Source of the DNA: Streptomyces hygroscopicus
GTDB lineage: Bacteria > Actinomycetota > Actinomycetes > Streptomycetales > Streptomycetaceae
NCBI GenBank assembly: GCA_002021875.1
Contig: CP018627.1
Location: forward strand, 6,634,001 to 6,698,000
DNA: 64,000 bases
Direction: 5' to 3'
The position numbers and the translations under genes are program-made. Shown here one piece after another: positions 37,390-45,972 of the stretch (within the stretch, counting starts at the first letter, position 1; each line of letters starts with the position of its first letter). Under the pieces are notes generated by a model. It had not been told where the DNA came from and did no database searches. It was given only the letters and a program-made list of their open reading frames with translations.

Positions 37390-37456
37390 TTGCATACGCG
37401 GTCTTTTTCAACGCTGGACTATCCTGGAATCCGCTCACCCACCAAGGAGGGGTTCC

Positions 37457-37933
37457 ATGCCGGAGAAGACGCACTGCGCCGTCGCCCCGCCCGCGGGGCA
37501 GGCCCTCGCCCAGGGCTGGTGCGCCCTGTCCTCCCTGCACGGCCGGATAGAGACGCATATCGAGCGTGCGCTGCAGGCCGGGCACGATCTGAGCGTCCGC
37601 GAATTCTCCGTGCTCAACGTCCTCAGCGGACAGCACGACGGCGACGGCGGACATCTGCAGATGAAGCAGCTCGCCGACTCCGTCGTGCTCAGCCAGAGCG
37701 CCACGACCCGGCTGGTCACCCGGCTGGAGGACCGCGGGCTGCTCTCCCGCTACATCTGCCCCAGCGACCGCCGCGGCATCTACACCAACGTCAGCGCCGA
37801 GGGGCTCAAGCTCCTGGAGGAGGCGCGGCCGACGCACGACGCGGCGCTGCGCGAGGCCCTGGGCGACGCCGCCCGGCGGCCGGAGCTGGCACCGCTGGTC
37901 ACCGCCGTCGAGAGGCTGACCGCCACGTACTGA
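37457..37933 (+). CDS. MarR-family transcriptional regulator
   Basis: This 158-aa protein starts at ATG 37457 with a strong AAGGAGGGG site. It has a winged HTH with LQMKQLADSVVLSQSATTRLVTRLEDRGLLSR, a CPSDRRGIYTNVSAEG wing (the conserved DxR of MarR), and flanking dimerisation helices. Such proteins usually repress a nearby exporter or detoxification gene; the preceding membrane protein is a candidate. The stop codon lies in a 14-bp duplicated unit. Confidence 0.9.
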   Translation: MPEKTHCAVAPPAGQALAQGWCALSSLHGRIETHIERALQAGHDLSVREFSVLNVLSGQHDGDGGHLQMKQLADSVVLSQSATTRLVTRLEDRGLLSRYICPSDRRGIYTNVSAEGLKLLEEARPTHDAALREALGDAARRPELAPLVTAVERLTATY

Positions 37934-38031
37934 TCGCGGCGTGCTGATCGCCACCGGTCGGGATGCTGCCCGGCCGTGGCCCCTCGCTGCCGCCCGTCAG
38001 GGCCTCGCGGGCCCCGGCGTAGGCTCACCGC

Positions 38032-38487
38032 ATGAGCGACTTCGAGATACGGCGCGCGACCGCCGACGACATCCCGGCGATCGTGGCCATGCTCGCGGAC
38101 GACCCGCTCGGCGCCCACCGGGAGTCCCTGGACGACCCGGCCCCGTACCGCGCCGCCTTCGAGCGGCTGGACCGGGATCCCCAGCAGCGGCTGGTCGTCG
38201 CGGTCCGGGACGGCCGCATCGTCGGCACGCTCCAGCTGACCGTGATCCCCGGGCTGTCGCGGCGCGGCGCCACCCGCTCGATCATCGAGGGGGTCCGGAT
38301 CCACTCCGAGGAGCGCGGCGGCGGGCTCGGCACCCAACTGATCGAATGGGCCGTCGAGGAGTCGCGCCGCGAGGGGTGCGCACTGGTGCAGCTCACCTCG
38401 GACGCGACCCGTATCGACGCCCACCGCTTCTACGAGCGGCTCGGCTTCGAGGCCAGCCACGTCGGCTTCAAGCTGCCGCTGGCCTGA
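38032..38487 (+). CDS. GNAT-family N-acetyltransferase
   Basis: This 151-aa protein has the GNAT fold: an EIRRATADDIPAIVAML start, LQLTVIPGLSRRG, the acetyl-CoA P-loop EERGGGLGTQLIEWA (about residues 92-106) and a late HRFYERLGFEASHVGF motif B. It transfers an acetyl group from acetyl-CoA to an unknown amine. The ATG is at 38032; the ribosome site is weak. Confidence 0.9.
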   Translation: MSDFEIRRATADDIPAIVAMLADDPLGAHRESLDDPAPYRAAFERLDRDPQQRLVVAVRDGRIVGTLQLTVIPGLSRRGATRSIIEGVRIHSEERGGGLGTQLIEWAVEESRREGCALVQLTSDATRIDAHRFYERLGFEASHVGFKLPLA

Positions 38488-38550
38488 CCCGGCCCGTCCG
38501 GGCCCGACCTGTCTGGGCCGACATGACCTGGCCTCATCTCCGTGGCGGTC

Positions 38551-39834
38551 TCACAGCGCCCCCAGGTCGATGGCTTCGGCCATCCGCCGGTAGCCCACGT
38601 CGTTCGGGTGCTTGAAGTCGCCCGAGTCGTACGCCGGGTCCAGCCGCAGCGGATCGGACGGCGAGGCCATGACCTTCGCGAAGTCGACGACCGCGTCGAA
38701 GGCGCCCGAGGTGCGGATCCACTCGTTGATCGCGGCGCGCTTCGCCTCGGAGCGCGGGGTGTGGTACTCAGCGCCCTCGAACGGGAGGATCGTTCCGCCG
38801 ATGACCTTGATACCGCGGGCATGGGCCAGCGCGATCAGCTCCCGGTAACCCGCGATCACCTCTTCCGCCGACACCTGCGGATTGGGCTTGTAGGTGGGCA
38901 GATCGACCTCGCTGAAGCCGATGTCGTTGAGCCCCTCGAGCAGGATCACCGACCGTACGCCCGGCTTGTCCAGGACATCGCGCCGGAAGCGGGCGCCCGC
39001 CCGGTCCCCGTACCAGGCCGAGTCGTGCAGCAGCAGATTGCCGCCGATCCCGGAGTTGAGGACGGGACGCGGAGTGCCCGCGGCCGCGAGGCGCTCGGCC
39101 AGCAGATCCGGCCAGCGGTGGTCGGCGTCGTCGGTCGAGCCGAAGCCGTCGGTGATCGAGTCGCCGAAGGCCACCACTGTGCCCGGGTGGCCGGGGCCGC
39201 CGGTGACCTCGACATCGGAGAGGTAGTACCAGGAGTGGGTGGTCTCGGTGAAGGCCGTCCCGGTGCGATCGGCGCGGTGGTCGCCGTCCGCGCGGTAGCT
39301 GCGGGCGTATGCCTGGGCGTGGAAGGTGGCGGCACCGGTAGGACGGTCGAAGTACAGCGTGACCGTCACCGGCTGACGAGGCACCACGCGCAGCGGGGCC
39401 GCGTCGCTCACCGTCTCACCGCCCGCCGGGATCTCCACCGGCCGCCGGTGCCCGAAGGTCAGCGCGCGCAGGCTCGCGCCCTGGACGGAGGCGCCGTGCG
39501 CGGTACGGGCGATAGTCGCGCCCGCGATCCGCAGCGGCGCGGTGCCATAGCGGTTCGACAGCCTGATCCGGGCGGCGGTGCCGCCGCCGGTGACCCGGAC
39601 GACCTGACGCAAGGTCTGGGCGGTGCGCTCGGCGAAGCCGCTCTCGGCCCAGTTCTTCTCGAAGCCCGAACTGGGGCGCTGGACGGGGGCGGCCCACCCG
39701 GCCGACCAGACCGTCTCCGGCCGGTCGTGGCCGGCCGCCGGGCCTCCGGGCCGGGCGGTGGCCGTCCCGGAGGCGGCCACGACGGTGGTGAGGGCGAGCA
39801 GGGAGGCGCTGAGGCGAAGCGTGGACGAGCGCAT
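38551..39834 (-). CDS. secreted SGNH/GDSL esterase
   Basis: This 427-aa protein starts at ATG 39834, 8 nt after AGGAG. A signal peptide (MRSSTLRLSASLLALTTVVA, cleavage near ATA-RP) leads to a beta-rich N-terminal part and then an SGNH domain: FGDSITDG (Ser), GIGGNLL (Gly), EGLNDIG (Asn) and KHPNDVGYRRM (catalytic Asp/His). Relatives act as extracellular lipases, acetylxylan or pectin esterases. It is read away from the repeat-rich region at 39880-40020. Confidence 0.92.
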   Translation of the reverse strand: MRSSTLRLSASLLALTTVVAASGTATARPGGPAAGHDRPETVWSAGWAAPVQRPSSGFEKNWAESGFAERTAQTLRQVVRVTGGGTAARIRLSNRYGTAPLRIAGATIARTAHGASVQGASLRALTFGHRRPVEIPAGGETVSDAAPLRVVPRQPVTVTLYFDRPTGAATFHAQAYARSYRADGDHRADRTGTAFTETTHSWYYLSDVEVTGGPGHPGTVVAFGDSITDGFGSTDDADHRWPDLLAERLAAAGTPRPVLNSGIGGNLLLHDSAWYGDRAGARFRRDVLDKPGVRSVILLEGLNDIGFSEVDLPTYKPNPQVSAEEVIAGYRELIALAHARGIKVIGGTILPFEGAEYHTPRSEAKRAAINEWIRTSGAFDAVVDFAKVMASPSDPLRLDPAYDSGDFKHPNDVGYRRMAEAIDLGAL

Positions 39835-39879
39835 GGCGGGGCTCCTGAGGGAGGGCGGGGGAAGGGCGGACCAGGCCGC

Positions 39880-40018
39880 TCCCGTACGGGGCACGGAGTA
39901 CGGAGCACCTGAGCGCCGCCGTACCGAAGTTCCGAAGTACGGGAGTACGAGAGCACCTGAGTACCGGGCGCACCGAAGCACGGGAGTACCGGCGTACCGA
40001 GTACCGAAGTACCGGGGA
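39880..40018. repeat. degenerate repeat of GTACCGAAGTACGGGAG-type units
   Basis: Irregular repeats of GTACC, GAAGTAC, GGGAGTACC and GCACCTGAGTACC occupy the gap between the esterase start and the next gene's stop at 40155. The period is unclear (9-17 bp). The remaining 39835-40154 sequence holds nothing else recognisable apart from the esterase ribosome site. Confidence 0.65.
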
Positions 40019-40154
40019 CCAACCTGCCGCCCACCGCACCGCCGACCCAGCCCCCGGCCGTGCGTACCACTGGCGGGGTCAGGCTACGAGCGCCGGAGCC
40101 TGCGCACCGCCGGGGCCCGCGTCCCCCGGATCACCGCAACCCGCCCCCCGTCCC

Positions 40155-41543
40155 TCAGAGCGCCCGCCAGCCCTCCGGGTCGACCCCGCCGGGCACCACG
40201 CCGTCCGGGGCGTAGGGCTCCCGGGTGAACACGAAGGTGCCCAGGTCCAGATGGGCTGGGGCGCCGCCCTCCCCCTCGACCAGCCGCAGCGTCTCCCCCG
40301 CGTAATAGCCGTCGAGCCCCGTCCAGGTGCCGTCCGGCTCGGCCTTGAAGCGGGAGGCCCGGCCTCCCTGGGTGGCCGGGGAGAGCTCCAGTCCGCGGTC
40401 CGCGCGCAGCCGCAGATGGTAGGCGCGAGGGCCCCAGTACCAGGGGCCGGTCAGCGCCAGCAGCGCCGGATCGGCCTCGGTCAGCGGCCGCCAGGGCTCG
40501 GGGATACGGGGCTCGTGCTCGGCCACGATCCCTATGAGGTCGGCGGCGATGGCGCCGATCGGGGGCCCCGCGGTGGTGTTGGCCAGCGCGATCCCGGCCA
40601 GCCGGGCCTCGGCGCTCACCCACAGCGAGGCCAGGAAGCCGGGCATGGAGCCGGTGTGGCCATGGAGGAACCGCCCGCCGTGGCGGACGAGCTGCGTCCC
40701 CAGGCCGTAGCCGCCGTCCCAGTCCCTCTCCTCGGGGGCGACGGCGGGCTCCCGCATCTCGGCGAGCGTCTCCGCGCCGAGCACCCGCTCGTCCCCGTCC
40801 AGCAGGAAGGCGGCGAAGCGGGCCAGATCCCCGGCGGTCGACCAGAGCTGCCCGGCCGGGCCCATCCGCCCGGTGTCCTCGGCCGGTTCGGGCAGCAGCA
40901 CATCCGCCCAGGGGTGCACGGCCCAGCCCCCGGCGTGCGGGGCGCGCGGCTCGAGCGACGTACGCCCCATCTCCAGCGGCTCCAGCACCTCATGGGCGAG
41001 CACCTCGCCCCAGGGCGCTCCGCGCAACCGCTCGACCAGCGCGCCGAGCAGCGCGAAACCGGGGTTGGAGTAGTGGTGACGGCGGCCCGCGGGGTGGACC
41101 AGCGGGCGCTCCCCGAAGATATCGGCCGTCTCGGGCCGCAGCGCCCCGGGCGTGCGCTCCCACCACGGGCCACGGGCCTCGGCGGCGAGACCCGAGGTGT
41201 GGGAGAGGAGCTGGGCCACGGTCGCGCCCTCGGCCTCCGGCACGTCCAGATGCTCGGCCAGCGGATCGCCGAGGTCCAGCAGCCCCTCGTCGCGCAGCCG
41301 CAGCACCAGCACCGCCACGAAGGTCTTGGTCAAGGAGCCGATGCGGTACTGGGTGTCGGCGTCCGGTGCGGCTCCGTCCACGCGGCCACGCGAACCCGTC
41401 CACACCAGCCGCCCCTCCCGCACCACGGCCCCCACCAGGGACGGGGCACGGCCCTCGGTCTGGCCGAGGGCGACGCGCCGCAGCAGGGCACGGCGGGTGG
41501 CGGGCAGCGGTTCCGTGAACTCATCCGCGTCGCGTGTGGTCAT
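40155..41543 (-). CDS. beta-lactamase-related serine hydrolase (class C fold)
   Basis: This 462-aa protein begins at ATG 41543 and has no signal peptide, so it is probably cytoplasmic. The active-site SLTK motif lies near residue 74 and YSNPGFALL near residue 160 (YxN motif). FLHGHTGSMPGF supplies the HxG-type third motif. A C-terminal beta-rich domain of about 120 residues follows. The family includes esterases, D-aminopeptidases and DD-peptidases; the substrate is unknown. It is divergent from the MerR gene. Confidence 0.88.
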   Translation of the reverse strand: MTTRDADEFTEPLPATRRALLRRVALGQTEGRAPSLVGAVVREGRLVWTGSRGRVDGAAPDADTQYRIGSLTKTFVAVLVLRLRDEGLLDLGDPLAEHLDVPEAEGATVAQLLSHTSGLAAEARGPWWERTPGALRPETADIFGERPLVHPAGRRHHYSNPGFALLGALVERLRGAPWGEVLAHEVLEPLEMGRTSLEPRAPHAGGWAVHPWADVLLPEPAEDTGRMGPAGQLWSTAGDLARFAAFLLDGDERVLGAETLAEMREPAVAPEERDWDGGYGLGTQLVRHGGRFLHGHTGSMPGFLASLWVSAEARLAGIALANTTAGPPIGAIAADLIGIVAEHEPRIPEPWRPLTEADPALLALTGPWYWGPRAYHLRLRADRGLELSPATQGGRASRFKAEPDGTWTGLDGYYAGETLRLVEGEGGAPAHLDLGTFVFTREPYAPDGVVPGGVDPEGWRAL

Positions 41544-41638
41544 GTCGGCACTGTACGGCGGAGGTCCGACAGCGGGCAGCCATCGGCCGGCCGATCGTCA
41601 ACGGCCGGGGCACCGCCCGGGACCGCACCGCGGTCTGG

Positions 41639-41658
41639 CCTTGACGTCAGGGTCAAGG
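41639..41658. promoter_or_regulatory. candidate MerR operator
   Basis: A perfect inverted repeat, CCTTGAC (41639-41645) and GTCAAGG (41652-41658), with a 6-bp spacer, contains a TTGACG -35-like element and lies 15 bp upstream of the MerR start codon. The position and symmetry are typical of a MerR-type regulator acting on its own promoter. Confidence 0.7.
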
Positions 41659-41672
41659 TCTACCGTCGGCAC

Positions 41673-42104
41673 ATGCGGATCGGAGAGCTGGCCGAACGGG
41701 CGGGTACCACCACCCGCACCCTGCGCTATTACGAGTCGCTCGGGCTGCTGCCCGCGCGCCGCACCGGCAATGGGTACCGGTCGTACGACGAGGACGATCT
41801 GCGGCTGCTCCAGCAGATCCGCGTGCTGCAGGACTTCGGCTTCGAGCTGGAGGAGACGCGTCCGTTCGTCGAATGCCTGCGATCCGGCCATCCGGCCGGT
41901 GACTCCTGCCCCGCCTCTCTGGAGGTCTACCGGCGCAAGCTGGCCGAGCTGGACGAGTGCATCGGCCGGCTGAGCGCCATCCGGGAGCGGGTCGGGACAC
42001 AGCTCGCCCAGGCGGAGCTGGCCCGCGCGGCGCTGGAGGCCGCGGCGACGGCGCCCGCAGGGGCCCCGGAGCCGCGCTGCGAGCTGACGCCGCCCGGGCC
42101 GTGA
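41673..42104 (+). CDS. MerR-family transcriptional regulator
   Basis: This 143-aa protein starts at ATG 41673. The N-terminal winged HTH is canonical (MRIGELAERAGTTTRTLRYYE, then RSYDEDDLRLLQQI) and is followed by a coiled-coil dimerisation helix. Cysteines occur at CLRSGHPAGDSC in the region where metal- or redox-sensing MerR proteins place ligands, and one more lies near the end. The gene sits 67 bp before a thioredoxin gene, which it probably controls, as in other Streptomyces MerR-trx pairs. Confidence 0.92.
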   Translation: MRIGELAERAGTTTRTLRYYESLGLLPARRTGNGYRSYDEDDLRLLQQIRVLQDFGFELEETRPFVECLRSGHPAGDSCPASLEVYRRKLAELDECIGRLSAIRERVGTQLAQAELARAALEAAATAPAGAPEPRCELTPPGP

Positions 42105-42171
42105 GCCCCGCCGTCCCGCCGTCACCACAACGGCTCCGAACGACTCCGAACAACTCCGAAGGAGAGATGAG

Positions 42172-42510
42172 ATGTCGCTGACGCACACCGGGGGAGTGGC
42201 CACGGTCACGGACGCCACCTTCGGCGAAGAGGTGCTGACGGCCGAGCTGCCGGTGCTGGTGAAGTTCACCGCCTCGTGGTGCCCGCCGTGCCGGATGATC
42301 GCGCCGGTGCTGGCGGAGATCGCGCAGGAGGAGGGCCACCGGCTGAAGGTGGTGCGGCTGGACGTGGACGAGAACCCGTCCACCACCAACGCGTACGGGG
42401 TGCTGTCGATGCCGACGCTGATGCTGTTCCGGGCGGGCGAGCCGGTGCGGTCGCTGGTCGGGGCCCGCAGCAAGCGGCGGCTGCTGGAGGAGCTCGCCGA
42501 GGCGATCTGA
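42172..42510 (+). CDS. thioredoxin-like protein with WCPPC active site
   Basis: This 112-aa protein starts at ATG 42172 after GAAGGAGAG. The thioredoxin fold is complete (VLVKFTASW, active site WCPPCRM near residue 36, LDVDENP, VLSMPTLMLF with the cis-Pro). The active site is WCPPC rather than WCGPC, which in related proteins alters the redox potential. It probably reduces disulfides in the cytoplasm under control of the upstream MerR protein. Confidence 0.93.
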   Translation: MSLTHTGGVATVTDATFGEEVLTAELPVLVKFTASWCPPCRMIAPVLAEIAQEEGHRLKVVRLDVDENPSTTNAYGVLSMPTLMLFRAGEPVRSLVGARSKRRLLEELAEAI

Positions 42511-42593
42511 CTGAGCCGGAGCCGCGGCCGAACCGCCCCTGCTACGTTGGCCGGACATGACCATCAGTGGGGGCGGAAAAGGTGAGGTCAGCG

Positions 42594-43232
42594 GTGCGCG
42601 TCCTGGTGCAGGGGAAACCCGTCGGCTCGTATCCGGCGCTGCCCCCCGAGGCCGAGCGCGGCTCACCGCGCCGGATCACCGAGGTCGGTGAGGAGATTCT
42701 GCGCCGCTCCTGCCGCGAGGTGACCGAGTTCGGCACGCCCGAGCTGAGCGCCCTCATCGACGACATGTTCCTCACCATGTACATCGCCGACGGCGCCGGG
42801 CTGGCCGCCAATCAGGTCGACGTCGATCTGCGGCTGTTCGTCTACGACTGCCCGGACGACAACGGCGTACGGCACGTCGGCCACATCATCAACCCCGTCC
42901 TGGACCAGCCCGATCCGGCCGAGCGGCTGCTCATCGAGGACGCCGAGGGCTGTCTGTCCGTACCGGGCGCGCGGATGGACGTACCGCGCACCGATCGCAC
43001 CGTGGTCCGCGGCGTGGACAAGGACGGCAACCCGCTGGTGATCGAGGGCACCGGCTACTTCGCCCGCTGTCTGCAGCACGAGGCCGACCATCTCTCCGGG
43101 CATCTCTACATCGACCGGCTCTCCAAGCGCGACCGCAAGGACGCGCTGCGGCAGATGACCGACCTCCATGAGCAGGTCCTCGCCCGGCGCGTGGAGAAGG
43201 CGGCGGCCCTGGGCCACCAGCCGCGGCCCTGA
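42594..43232 (+). CDS. def: peptide deformylase
   Basis: This 212-aa enzyme removes formyl groups from nascent N-termini. All three motifs are present: GAGLAANQV (motif I), EGCLSVPG (motif II, metal-ligand Cys) and QHEADHLSG (motif III, HExxH). GTG 42594 is chosen because AAGGTGAGG ends 6 nt before it; GTG 42582 and 42567 are in-frame alternatives. It is a monocistronic core enzyme; streptomycetes often have several def genes. Confidence 0.93.
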   Translation: MRVLVQGKPVGSYPALPPEAERGSPRRITEVGEEILRRSCREVTEFGTPELSALIDDMFLTMYIADGAGLAANQVDVDLRLFVYDCPDDNGVRHVGHIINPVLDQPDPAERLLIEDAEGCLSVPGARMDVPRTDRTVVRGVDKDGNPLVIEGTGYFARCLQHEADHLSGHLYIDRLSKRDRKDALRQMTDLHEQVLARRVEKAAALGHQPRP

Positions 43233-43286
43233 CCCGGCCCGCCCCCGGGCGGGTGGCGGCCGAGATCGACCCCGCCATGACCGCCG

Positions 43287-43889
43287 TTACCGCAGGCGTC
43301 GCGCTCGCAGGACGGTGTCCCGGGTGTGATAGGTGCCTGCGGGGGCCGGAGCGGTACGTGGGCGGGTTTCGTTGACCAGGACGGTCCAGTCGTCGTCGAG
43401 GAGCCCGGCGATCTCGTCGGGCTGGTAGTAGTCGCCGGGGTCGAAGCCCTGCTCGGGGTCCGGGGACAGATCGGCGAGCGCGTGGGTGGCGAAGAGCAGG
43501 GTGCCGCCGGGTGCGACGGCGTCCAGCAGACCGCGCAGCGCGGTGTGGTCCGGCTGGTGTGCGAGCGGGAAGTACTGGACGGACACCAGGTCGAACGCGG
43601 CGGCCGGGGGCGGTGTGCCGGTCAGGTCGGCGCGTGTCCACGCCACGCGGCCCTCGACGTCCGTGGCGGCCGCGACGGCGCGTTCCAGGGCGGCCCGGGA
43701 GATGTCGACCGCGGTGACCTGCCAGCCGCGCCGGGCCAGCCAGAGTGCGTCGGCGCCTTCACCGCATCCCACGTCGAGCGCCTGCCCCGGCGGTAGGCCG
43801 GTGACCTCGGTGACGAGCACTCCGTTGGGCGCGCCGCTGAAGAGCTGGTCGCGGCTGCGATACAAGTCATCCCAGAACTGTGTGTCCAT
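43287..43889 (-). CDS. SAM-dependent methyltransferase
   Basis: This 200-aa class I methyltransferase has the SAM-binding motif LDVGCGEGADALWLARRGWQ (about residues 38-57), VTAVDIS (acidic ribose contact), ARRADLTG-like motif II (TRADLTG) and APGGTLLFATH. The closest style is the small Streptomyces methyltransferase family related to tellurite-resistance TehB; the substrate is unknown. It starts at ATG 43889 and is convergent with def. Confidence 0.88.
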   Translation of the reverse strand: MDTQFWDDLYRSRDQLFSGAPNGVLVTEVTGLPPGQALDVGCGEGADALWLARRGWQVTAVDISRAALERAVAAATDVEGRVAWTRADLTGTPPPAAAFDLVSVQYFPLAHQPDHTALRGLLDAVAPGGTLLFATHALADLSPDPEQGFDPGDYYQPDEIAGLLDDDWTVLVNETRPRTAPAPAGTYHTRDTVLRARRLR

Positions 43890-44027
43890 GGCCCTGCCTT
43901 ACGTGGTGGGGTCGCGTCCGCCACCAACCTGCCCGCGCCCGTGGCGAATCGACAAAGTTTTTTGCCGAAACCACGAAGAACGGGCAGTTGTCAGAGGGGG
44001 ACGACCGGTTCCGACCGCGGCACCCGA

Positions 44028-44957
44028 TCACGCCGCCAGCGTGGCCGCCCACTGTGTAAAGATCTTGACGTACCGCGGCGGGTCGAACTGGTGCATCATG
44101 TGCAACGCATCCGGCACCGACTCGTAGTCGACCTTCACCCCCGCCGACTCCATCAACTGCCTGGCCCGGGCGGCCTGCTCGTCGGAGAGCGCACCGAGCG
44201 GGTCGCCGGTATCCGGGTCGATGCCACGCGTGTGGTGTGTGAGGAGCACCGGCGTCTTGACGTGGGCGAGCATGCGCTCATGCGGGCAGTGCAGTCCGAC
44301 GGTGCCCTCCCAGAAAGCCCGCGCCCACTCCGGGTCGTACTCCTTCAGGTGCTGCGGGATCTCGTCCGCCACGAAGTATCCCGCCGCCGGCGACGACGAG
44401 GCGCCGGCCGCGCGGCAGTAGCCCTCCCAGTCACCGACGCTCCACTGGTCGCCGAGATACGTGCGGAAGAGCTCGAACACGGGGCCCGCCCCCTGGCGGA
44501 TCGAGTGGCCGCACGTGGTGACGAGTTCGGACGCGAAGAAAGGGGCGTCCTCGCACAGTGCGCCCCGGATCTGCCCGGGCATGGAGTACGCCGACAGCCA
44601 CGCCGCGAGGACGCCACCGGAGGAGTTGCCCGCGACGATGACGGGGCGTTTCACCACCAGGGCGATGAACCGGACCAGGTCGTTGCCGAAGTTGTCGAGG
44701 CTGTACCGCTTCGGGGTCCAGCTGCTGCGCCCCTGGCCCCGCAGGTCAACGGCGTAGACGTGGAATTCCTCGGCGAGGAGGCCCATCGTCTCCTCGTACC
44801 CCCACCACGAGCCGGTCTGCTCGGGGATCAGCAGCACGGCGGGCTTGTCCGGCTCACCGGCCTCGGCGTAGTTCATGGTGATCTCACCGAGATCGGCCCG
44901 CTGCTCGGGATAGGCGTGCGGGACGTAGACGTCGCGCAGCACGGGGTCGGTCGCCAT
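44028..44957 (-). CDS. alpha/beta-fold hydrolase
   Basis: This 309-aa protein has the alpha/beta-hydrolase core: AVLLIPEQTGSWWGYE (oxyanion region), VYAVDLRGQGRSSW, nucleophile elbow GNSSGG (Ser about residue 112) and a late DALHMMHQF with the catalytic His. Relatives are esterases, C-C bond hydrolases and epoxide hydrolases. Beside it lie a truncated FAD-monooxygenase start and an IclR gene, a set reminiscent of aromatic-ring catabolic loci, which hints at a ring-fission-product hydrolase; this is inference only. Confidence 0.88.
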   Translation of the reverse strand: MATDPVLRDVYVPHAYPEQRADLGEITMNYAEAGEPDKPAVLLIPEQTGSWWGYEETMGLLAEEFHVYAVDLRGQGRSSWTPKRYSLDNFGNDLVRFIALVVKRPVIVAGNSSGGVLAAWLSAYSMPGQIRGALCEDAPFFASELVTTCGHSIRQGAGPVFELFRTYLGDQWSVGDWEGYCRAAGASSSPAAGYFVADEIPQHLKEYDPEWARAFWEGTVGLHCPHERMLAHVKTPVLLTHHTRGIDPDTGDPLGALSDEQAARARQLMESAGVKVDYESVPDALHMMHQFDPPRYVKIFTQWAATLAA

Positions 44958-44987
44958 TGCTGTCTCCTTGGTCTCCGGTGTCCATCG

Positions 44988-45113
44988 TCACCGGTGCACG
45001 GTCACGACGGATCGGATGCCGTGATGGGCGAGTTCGCTCGCGGCGGCCGGTCCAGCGGGGCCGGCGCCGGCGGTCAACACCGCGGTCTGCGCGTCGTCGT
45101 GCGGGTGAGTCAC
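44988..45113 (-). pseudogene. truncated N-terminus of an FAD-dependent monooxygenase
   Basis: A GTG at 45113 opens 41 codons that read as the Rossmann dinucleotide-binding start of a flavin monooxygenase: AVLTAGAGPAGPAAASELAH then GIRSVVTV, and then TGA at 44988. The protein should continue for several hundred residues; nothing resembling the rest is found nearby. The Leu usual in GPAGL is Pro here, a further sign of decay. Confidence 0.65.
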
Positions 45114-45160
45114 GTCGCTAGTATTCGAGCTGTGACCAGCGACGCGCACCGGCGATTTCG

Positions 45161-45940
45161 ATGAGTGGGACGCCGGTGCCGACCCGTCGCCCGGGACGGC
45201 CGCCGCACGGTGAGCCGATCCTGGATCGGGCGTTCCGGGTCCTGGGCGCCTTCGCAGAGGCCGGGGAGGGCCTGCCACTCCACACGCTCGCGGCTCGAGC
45301 GGGTCTCCCCAAGAGCACCACATCGCGGATCGCGGCCCAGCTGATGGGTGTGGGTGCCCTCGAACGCCTCGACAACGGCGATTTCGTCGTCGGCTTGCGG
45401 CTGCTCGAGATCGCCTCGCTGGCTCCCCGCGGCCACGGACTGCGCGCCGCTGCGCTCCCGTTCATGGAGGACCTGCACCGGGTCACCCGCCAGCACATTC
45501 TCCTCGCCGTACGCGACGGCCACGAGGCCGTACTCGTCGAGCGCCTGTCGGCCCGGGACGCGGCAGCGGTCAAGTACCGGGTCGGCGGACGCCTCCCCCT
45601 CGCCGAAACCGGCATCGGCGTCGCCCTGCTGGCCCACGCCCCCGAGCCGGTGCGGGATGACGCGCTGGCCGGCGCGACCGACGCGGGCCGGCTCCGCCGA
45701 CTCATCGCCACCGTCCGCAGGGAGGGCGTCTGCGCCATGACGGGGCCCAACCCACTGCGCACCGGACCCACCACGATGTCGACCGTCGCCGCCCCGATTC
45801 TGAACCGTCGCGGTGAGTCATTGGGCGCGCTGTCACTCGTCGCGCCCGACGAGGGCGTCACCCAGGTCACCGCTCGAGTCGCGCTGCGAACGGCGAGCCT
45901 GGCGATCTCCCGGACGGTGGGACTCCGACCCGCGACATGA
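45161..45940 (+). CDS. IclR-family transcriptional regulator
   Basis: This 259-aa protein has an N-terminal winged HTH (PILDRAFRVLGAF, LHTLAARAGLPKSTTSRIAAQL, about residues 18-75) and the IclR effector domain (VTRQHILLAVRDGHEAVLVERL, AETGIGVALLAHAP and a C-terminal GALSLVAPD). It is divergent from the truncated monooxygenase and the hydrolase, the usual arrangement for an IclR regulator of a catabolic operon. It is not adjacent to ssgA and is not taken to be ssgR. Confidence 0.9.
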   Translation: MSGTPVPTRRPGRPPHGEPILDRAFRVLGAFAEAGEGLPLHTLAARAGLPKSTTSRIAAQLMGVGALERLDNGDFVVGLRLLEIASLAPRGHGLRAAALPFMEDLHRVTRQHILLAVRDGHEAVLVERLSARDAAAVKYRVGGRLPLAETGIGVALLAHAPEPVRDDALAGATDAGRLRRLIATVRREGVCAMTGPNPLRTGPTTMSTVAAPILNRRGESLGALSLVAPDEGVTQVTARVALRTASLAISRTVGLRPAT

Positions 45941-45972
45941 GATGACGACGTGGCCGGTCCTTCAGCCGCGCG

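Noticed and set aside
45161..45940. Displaced ssgR (both are IclR-type regulators)
   Set aside because: It is 18 kb from ssgA, divergent from a hydrolase and a monooxygenase stub; nothing links it to SsgR specifically.
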